Position numbers and translations under genes: made by a program. This document shows, one piece after another, positions 59,839 through 64,000 of a DNA stretch of 64,000 bases. The notes beneath the pieces were generated by a model, which was not told the DNA's origin, ran no database searches, and saw nothing but the letters and a program-made list of their open reading frames with translations. How positions within the stretch are numbered: position 1 is the first letter of the stretch; each line of letters starts with the position of its first letter. The DNA comes from Luteolibacter arcticus (GTDB lineage: Bacteria; Verrucomicrobiota; Verrucomicrobiia; Verrucomicrobiales; Akkermansiaceae): assembly GCF_025950235.1 (NCBI RefSeq), contig NZ_JAPDDT010000014.1, positions 1 through 64,000 of the forward strand, written 5' to 3'.

Positions 59839-60516
59839 ATGAGAGACGATGCCGTTCGCCAGCTCTTCCGCGCCCAAGGTCCGCTGCTCGGGCTGATCGC
59901 GGTCATGTTCGGCATCTTCCTGTTTCAGGAGATCCACGGCCGGGAGTGGTATCTCCCCTTCATGGCGGTGCCCGCTCTCATCACGGAAAGCTGGCAGGAT
60001 CTCCGCGCCGGGACCGCCGATATGGGCGATTTCAAGATCTTCGGCACCCTGATTACCTGCGCCTTCCTCCACGCCGACCCGGAGCACATCGTGTATAACA
60101 TGCTGTTCTTGTGGATCTTCGCCGCGCTCATCGTCGAGCTGATCGGCGCCCGCTGGATGTTCGGCATTTTCCTCTTCACCGAATTCACGGCCAGCATCTT
60201 CCACGTGGTGCTGAATGCCGGGGACCCCGTTCCCATGCTCGGCGCGTCCGGCTCGGTAATGGGCTTTGAGGGCGCTTATCTCGGCCTCGCCACCCGCTGG
60301 CTCCTGCCGGAGCCGCACATCTGGCCGATGTCGCGGCCGATTCCGGCCGGTCAACTCGCGCTCATCGGCGTGGCCGGGGTGATCATCGACTTCACCTCGC
60401 TGATGAGCCATGAGCCGGGCAACATCGCCTACGGCGCCCACCTCGGTGGCTTCGTCGGCGGCTTGCTTCTCGCCGCCCTCGCCGCGCCGAAGCCGCGGGG
60501 AGCCCATCATCGTTAG
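59839..60516 (+). CDS. Rhomboid-family intramembrane serine protease
   Basis: 225 residues from the ATG at 59839 (upstream codons of the same frame precede the hydrophobic start and look non-coding). Six or seven transmembrane helices. The nucleophile serine lies in LGASGSVMGFEGAY (Ser137), the catalytic histidine in AYGAHLGGFVGG (His201), and FLHADPEHIVYNMLFLWIF carries the conserved HxxxN region. Cleaves membrane proteins within the bilayer; substrates unknown. Divergent from the TlpA-like gene. Confidence 0.92.
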   Translation: MRDDAVRQLFRAQGPLLGLIAVMFGIFLFQEIHGREWYLPFMAVPALITESWQDLRAGTADMGDFKIFGTLITCAFLHADPEHIVYNMLFLWIFAALIVELIGARWMFGIFLFTEFTASIFHVVLNAGDPVPMLGASGSVMGFEGAYLGLATRWLLPEPHIWPMSRPIPAGQLALIGVAGVIIDFTSLMSHEPGNIAYGAHLGGFVGGLLLAALAAPKPRGAHHR

Positions 60517-60575
60517 GAGATCCGTTTCAAATGCCCCTCGACCGGTCGCGATTCCGGTGTTAGAGGGGAAATGCA

Positions 60576-60851
60576 ATGAAAACGTTCATCCTAGTCCCAC
60601 TGGGCGTGATTCTGGCATTTGCTGGCACGTCTTGCACCTCCTATGCCCCCGGCTATCAGGCCGCGGGCTACAGCCCGCGCGACGCCTACTATCGCGGCCA
60701 TGTCGATGGCAGCGGAGATCGCCTCTACGGACACGCTTACGATCCGCATATCAACGAGGATCGCACCCTGCCCAGCGCCCACCGCAATGACTACATCTGG
60801 GGCTATGTCGACGGCTATCGCCGGCCGGCCGGCTACGAAGGTGGGAAATAG
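60576..60851 (+). CDS. Small lipoprotein rich in Tyr and Gly
   Basis: 91 residues. Lipobox in LAFAGTSC, Cys20 probably lipidated. The rest (YAPGYQAAGYSPRDAYYRGH, DGYRRPAGYEGG) is tyrosine/glycine-rich. It resembles the lipoprotein at 5068-5532 in composition, not in alignment. No domain recognised. AGAGGGGAAA-like ribosome site lies before the ATG. Confidence 0.65.
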   Translation: MKTFILVPLGVILAFAGTSCTSYAPGYQAAGYSPRDAYYRGHVDGSGDRLYGHAYDPHINEDRTLPSAHRNDYIWGYVDGYRRPAGYEGGK

Positions 60852-60883
60852 ACGTCCCGCCCGAGTTGCCGTAAAATCCCCCC

Positions 60884-63769
60884 ATGACCCCCCGGGCAGG
60901 TATTCCTGCATTGTTGTTTCTCTGGTCCGCCACCCTTGCGTCCGGCGGGCTGTATCCCAATACAATCTCTCCCGGCAATGTCCCGTGGCCGGGGGGCGTG
61001 GTGCCTTATGTCTTCGATGCCGGCCTGTCCGCCGCGCAGCGCCAGATCTACTTGGCCGGCCTGCGTGAGTTCGAGCTGGCGGCGAACGTGCAGTTCATCC
61101 CGCGGACGGCGGAAACGCAGCACGTGCTTTTCAAATACGACCCGCAGGGGCCGAACCGCGTCTCCGGCAGCCAGCCGCAACTCGTGGAGATCAACAGCCT
61201 GAGGCGCGGGCAGATCTGCCACGAAATGGGTCACTCCTTCGGGCTCGAGCACGAGCACCAGCGGCCGGATCAGGGCCTCTACATCGAGGTGCTGGAGGAG
61301 AACATTTACCCCGGCAACGAGCACCTTTTCCAAGTCGCGGCCGGCATGACCCCGTTCGGGCCCTATGATTTCGAGTCCGTCATGCACTACGGCCGCGACG
61401 TGCTGTCGGTGCCGCCGGGCGTGCTGGACACGATCCAAGTGAAGCCGGGTTTCTCGAAATACCAGCTTCGCCTCGGCAACTACGCGCTCAGCCCCGGCGA
61501 CCGGGCCTTGATGGCGTTTCTCTACGGGCCTCCGGTCGTCGCGCCGTCGCCGATCGTGACCACCACTGCCGATGGCGGGCCGGGCAGCCTGCGGGCGGCG
61601 ATCTACTTCGCGCAGGATCACCCTAGCACCCCGGTCACCTTCAATATCCCAACCAGCGACCCCGGCCACAGCGCGGGCATCTTCACGATCAAGCCGACCT
61701 CATTCCTCCCGCCGCTGGCGACCGATGGCCTCGTTATCGACGCCACCACACAGCCCGGCTTCGCGGGCCAGCCGGTTGTCTTTCTGGATGGCTCGGCCAT
61801 GCCGATCGAGTCGGGAGACGCCCCGGGCCTGTTGATCCGCGAGTCGGCTTGCCGGGTGAAAGGGCTCGGCATCATCCGTTTCCCGTGGTGCGGCATCGTG
61901 ATGGAGCTGCCCGATGCCACCGGCAATGTCGTCTCCGGCTGCTGGATCGGCCTGAATGCCGCGGGAATCGCCGCGCCCAACGTGAAGCAAGGGATCCAGC
62001 TCAGCGATGGCGCGAGCGGCAACACGATCGGTGGAACTGCTCCAGCGGACCGCAATGTCCTCTCTGGAAACGGTGAATACGGCGTCTGGATGTCAGGCAG
62101 TGCCACCGCGGGCAACAGCGTGCTGGGCAACCCCATCGGCACCAATCCCGCGGGGACCGCGGCGGTGGCGAACGGCTCCGGCGGGGTGATCGTCACCGGT
62201 GGCGCGCATCACCAGACGATCGGCAGCGCCGCGGCGGGGAATCTGATCTCGGGAAACGTTTCCGCCGGCCTGTGGCTTACCGGAGCCGGCGTCTCGGACA
62301 ACGTCGTGCGCGGCAACCGCTTCGGCACCAACTTCTCGGGAAATGCCGCCGTGCCGAATGGTTTCGCGGGGGCCAACATCATCAATGGAGCCGCGGACAA
62401 TCTCATCTCCGGGAATGTTTTCTCCGGCAACGTTTCCGAAGGCCTGCGCCTCGCCGGCAGCGGCACCACCGGCAATCTCGTCGAAGGCAACCGCGCCGGA
62501 ACGAATGCCGCCGGAACCGCCGCGTTGCCGAATGGCTTCGTCGGCATTGCGGTCTATCAAGGTGCGACGGGGAACCGCATCGAAGGCAATCTCTTGTCCG
62601 GGAACGGCACCGTCGGCCTCGCCTTCGCGGATGCCGGCACCTCGGACAATCTCGCCGCGGGCAATTTCATCGGCACCGATGTCACCGGCACCGCGCCTTT
62701 GTCGAATGGCTTTGCCGGCGTGTATCTCACCGGCGGCTGCAATGGCAACTGGCTCGGCGACGGCCCGGGCAGCGGCAACCTGATCTCCGGCAATGCGGTG
62801 ATCGGCGTCCTCATCGCCGACCCCGCTACCCATGGGAATATCGTGCGCAACAACCGCATCGGGCCGGATGCCAACGGGGCGCTTTCGTTGTCGAACCAGG
62901 ACGATGGCATCCGCATTCAAAACGGCGCGCAGGTCTCGATGATCGGCGGCAGCGCTTCCGGTGCCGCCAATGTCATCGCGGGAAACACGGCTCGCGGGAT
63001 CGCGCTCTTCAACGCCGCCACCGCGGGTCACGCGTTCTCAAGGAACTCGATCCATGGCAACGGGTGGCAGGGAATCGGGGTTTACGATGGCTCGAATGGC
63101 GGCCAAGCCGCGCCGGTCCTCAGTGCTGCGACGCTCGGCGTGGCGACCCATGTGACCGGCTCGTTGAGCGGCCAGGCGAACTCCAGTCATGAGCTGGAGT
63201 TCTTCTCCTCGGAAAGCGGGAGTCCCTCCAGCGGCCGGCATTTTCTCGGTGCCACCACCGCCACCACGAACGGTGCCGGTGTGGCTACGATCGATCTCGT
63301 ACTTCCCGCGCCCATTCCGGCCGGCGGCGTGATCACCGCGACGGCGCGAGGCGGTGGGGGAACCTCGGAGTTCTCCAATGGCGTGACGGTGACCACCACC
63401 GATAGCGACAGCGACGGCCTCCCGGATGCCTACGAAAGCACGATTCCCGGCTTGAGTTCCGCCAATGCCGCCGATGCCGGAGACGACTTCGACGCCGACG
63501 GCTTCTCCAATCTCGACGAGTACCTCGCCGGTACCGCCCCGCGCGATCCGGCGAGCCGCTTGTTCGCCACCGGCCAGCGCAGTGGTGAAAGCTTCGTCGT
63601 GTCGTTTCCCTCGGTTCCCGGGCAGACCTATCGCGTCGATGCCGCCGTAACCCCCAGCGGCCCGTGGCTTTCCGAGGCGATGCACCTGCATGGCACGGGT
63701 GGGACGATGGATGTCACCCTGCCCGCTTCCGGACCGAGACGTTTCTTCCGGGTAATCACCGGGCCATAG
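60884..63769 (+). CDS. Secreted astacin-like metalloprotease fused to a right-handed beta helix
   Basis: 961 residues. Signal peptide ends near LASGG. The protease domain is at about 25-215: zinc motif HEMGHSFGLEHEHQRPD (His113, Glu114, His117, His123) and Met-turn SVMHYGRD. A beta-helix follows from about 225 to 760 with units such as NLISGNVFSGN and GTNAAGTAALPNGFVG (NosD/CSLREA-like). A segment of TTDSDSDGLPDAYES precedes DFDADGFSNLDEYLAGTAP and the tail ending RRFFRVITGP. Such a protein could degrade or process extracellular proteins while bound to a surface or polysaccharide. Confidence 0.88.
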   Translation: MTPRAGIPALLFLWSATLASGGLYPNTISPGNVPWPGGVVPYVFDAGLSAAQRQIYLAGLREFELAANVQFIPRTAETQHVLFKYDPQGPNRVSGSQPQLVEINSLRRGQICHEMGHSFGLEHEHQRPDQGLYIEVLEENIYPGNEHLFQVAAGMTPFGPYDFESVMHYGRDVLSVPPGVLDTIQVKPGFSKYQLRLGNYALSPGDRALMAFLYGPPVVAPSPIVTTTADGGPGSLRAAIYFAQDHPSTPVTFNIPTSDPGHSAGIFTIKPTSFLPPLATDGLVIDATTQPGFAGQPVVFLDGSAMPIESGDAPGLLIRESACRVKGLGIIRFPWCGIVMELPDATGNVVSGCWIGLNAAGIAAPNVKQGIQLSDGASGNTIGGTAPADRNVLSGNGEYGVWMSGSATAGNSVLGNPIGTNPAGTAAVANGSGGVIVTGGAHHQTIGSAAAGNLISGNVSAGLWLTGAGVSDNVVRGNRFGTNFSGNAAVPNGFAGANIINGAADNLISGNVFSGNVSEGLRLAGSGTTGNLVEGNRAGTNAAGTAALPNGFVGIAVYQGATGNRIEGNLLSGNGTVGLAFADAGTSDNLAAGNFIGTDVTGTAPLSNGFAGVYLTGGCNGNWLGDGPGSGNLISGNAVIGVLIADPATHGNIVRNNRIGPDANGALSLSNQDDGIRIQNGAQVSMIGGSASGAANVIAGNTARGIALFNAATAGHAFSRNSIHGNGWQGIGVYDGSNGGQAAPVLSAATLGVATHVTGSLSGQANSSHELEFFSSESGSPSSGRHFLGATTATTNGAGVATIDLVLPAPIPAGGVITATARGGGGTSEFSNGVTVTTTDSDSDGLPDAYESTIPGLSSANAADAGDDFDADGFSNLDEYLAGTAPRDPASRLFATGQRSGESFVVSFPSVPGQTYRVDAAVTPSGPWLSEAMHLHGTGGTMDVTLPASGPRRFFRVITGP

Positions 63770-63858
63770 CCCCACCGGGAGCGTCAAAAGGAACAATTTC
63801 CGCCGTCCCGGTGAAGAACGCTTGAGAACCGGCCGCTTTGCATGGCAAAGCAAGGCGC

Positions 63859-64000
63859 ATGACGACCCACCAGGAAGCCGCCGAGCAGTTGCGCGTGATC
63901 CGCACCATGATGGAACGCGCGACGATCTTCCGCGCGCTCTCCGGCGAGGCGGCTTTGTTGGGCGGGGCGATGTCGCTCGCGGCAGGCTGGCTTTCCGAAG
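63859..64000 (+). CDS. 5' end of an unidentified gene, cut by the window edge
   Basis: 47 codons from the ATG at 63859: MTTHQEAAEQLRVIRTMMER then ATIFRALSGEAALLGGAMSL. A hydrophobic segment begins near residue 30, so it is probably a membrane protein. Spacing of about 90 bases from the astacin gene suggests a separate transcript. No family recognised from the fragment. Confidence 0.6.
   Translation, partial: MTTHQEAAEQLRVIRTMMERATIFRALSGEAALLGGAMSLAAGWLSE

Overview
The window reads as a high-GC chromosome segment of a Verrucomicrobiota bacterium, most like the Luteolibacter/Verrucomicrobiaceae group. The evidence is indirect: autotransporter-associated beta-strand repeat proteins, a PEP-CTERM exosortase substrate, an ECF sigma factor next to a Ser/Thr kinase with C-terminal repeats, a DUF1080/PA14 secreted protein, and palindromic REP elements around a RAYT transposase. 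No rRNA, tRNA or CRISPR was seen. Most genes have weak ribosome sites, and several starts appear to be GTG.

Layout. 1-895 is a small AT-rich patch with a gene cut by the window edge and a secreted unknown. 965-9123 holds housekeeping and envelope genes: RF3, a VC0807-like membrane protein, a RAYT flanked by inverted REP pairs, pterin carbinolamine dehydratase, an L,D-transpeptidase, a LysE exporter with a small cytochrome c, and hypotheticals. 9193-18888 is a block of minus-strand genes: two large secreted repeat proteins, a Ser/Thr kinase and its neighbouring ECF sigma factor. Three of these carry the same upstream sequence (consensus around TGTCGGGTT), and a fourth copy lies at 24284. 19004-19473 is a MazF-type toxin-antitoxin pair. 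19523-24045 is a two-gene operon for large secreted carbohydrate-associated proteins.

24450-36634 is the most distinctive part. A 2760-residue secreted protein carries an N-terminal GH13 alpha-amylase-type domain, calcium-binding type-3 repeats and a C-terminal GH57-like domain. A second secreted GH13 protein starts 5 bases after its stop. Next come a PIG-L deacetylase and a GT4 glycosyltransferase on the minus strand, and a PL11 rhamnogalacturonan lyase on the plus strand, so the region has a polysaccharide theme.

40650-49456 mixes a lone GspF-like protein, small membrane proteins, an M29 aminopeptidase, a VapBC pair with a likely operator, purN, a PEP-CTERM protein and miaB. 50196-64000 contains a FadL-type porin, an unusual histidine-kinase-like protein whose ATPase precedes its dimerisation motif, RNase HI, a globin, 2-amino-3-ketobutyrate ligase (Kbl), two tandem paralogues plus the remnant of a third, a TlpA-like thioredoxin, a rhomboid protease and an astacin/beta-helix protein.

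A recurring theme is a shared C-terminal module on seven secreted proteins. In most of them a DxDxDGxxNxxEYxxGxxP calcium-binding motif is followed by a beta-rich segment of about 80-100 residues ending close to the C-terminus in a [RK]-x-F-[YFA]-R-V/L/M-like motif. It may be a secretion or anchoring tail and is the best candidate here for an undescribed system, together with the shared upstream motif next to the sigma factor and kinase.
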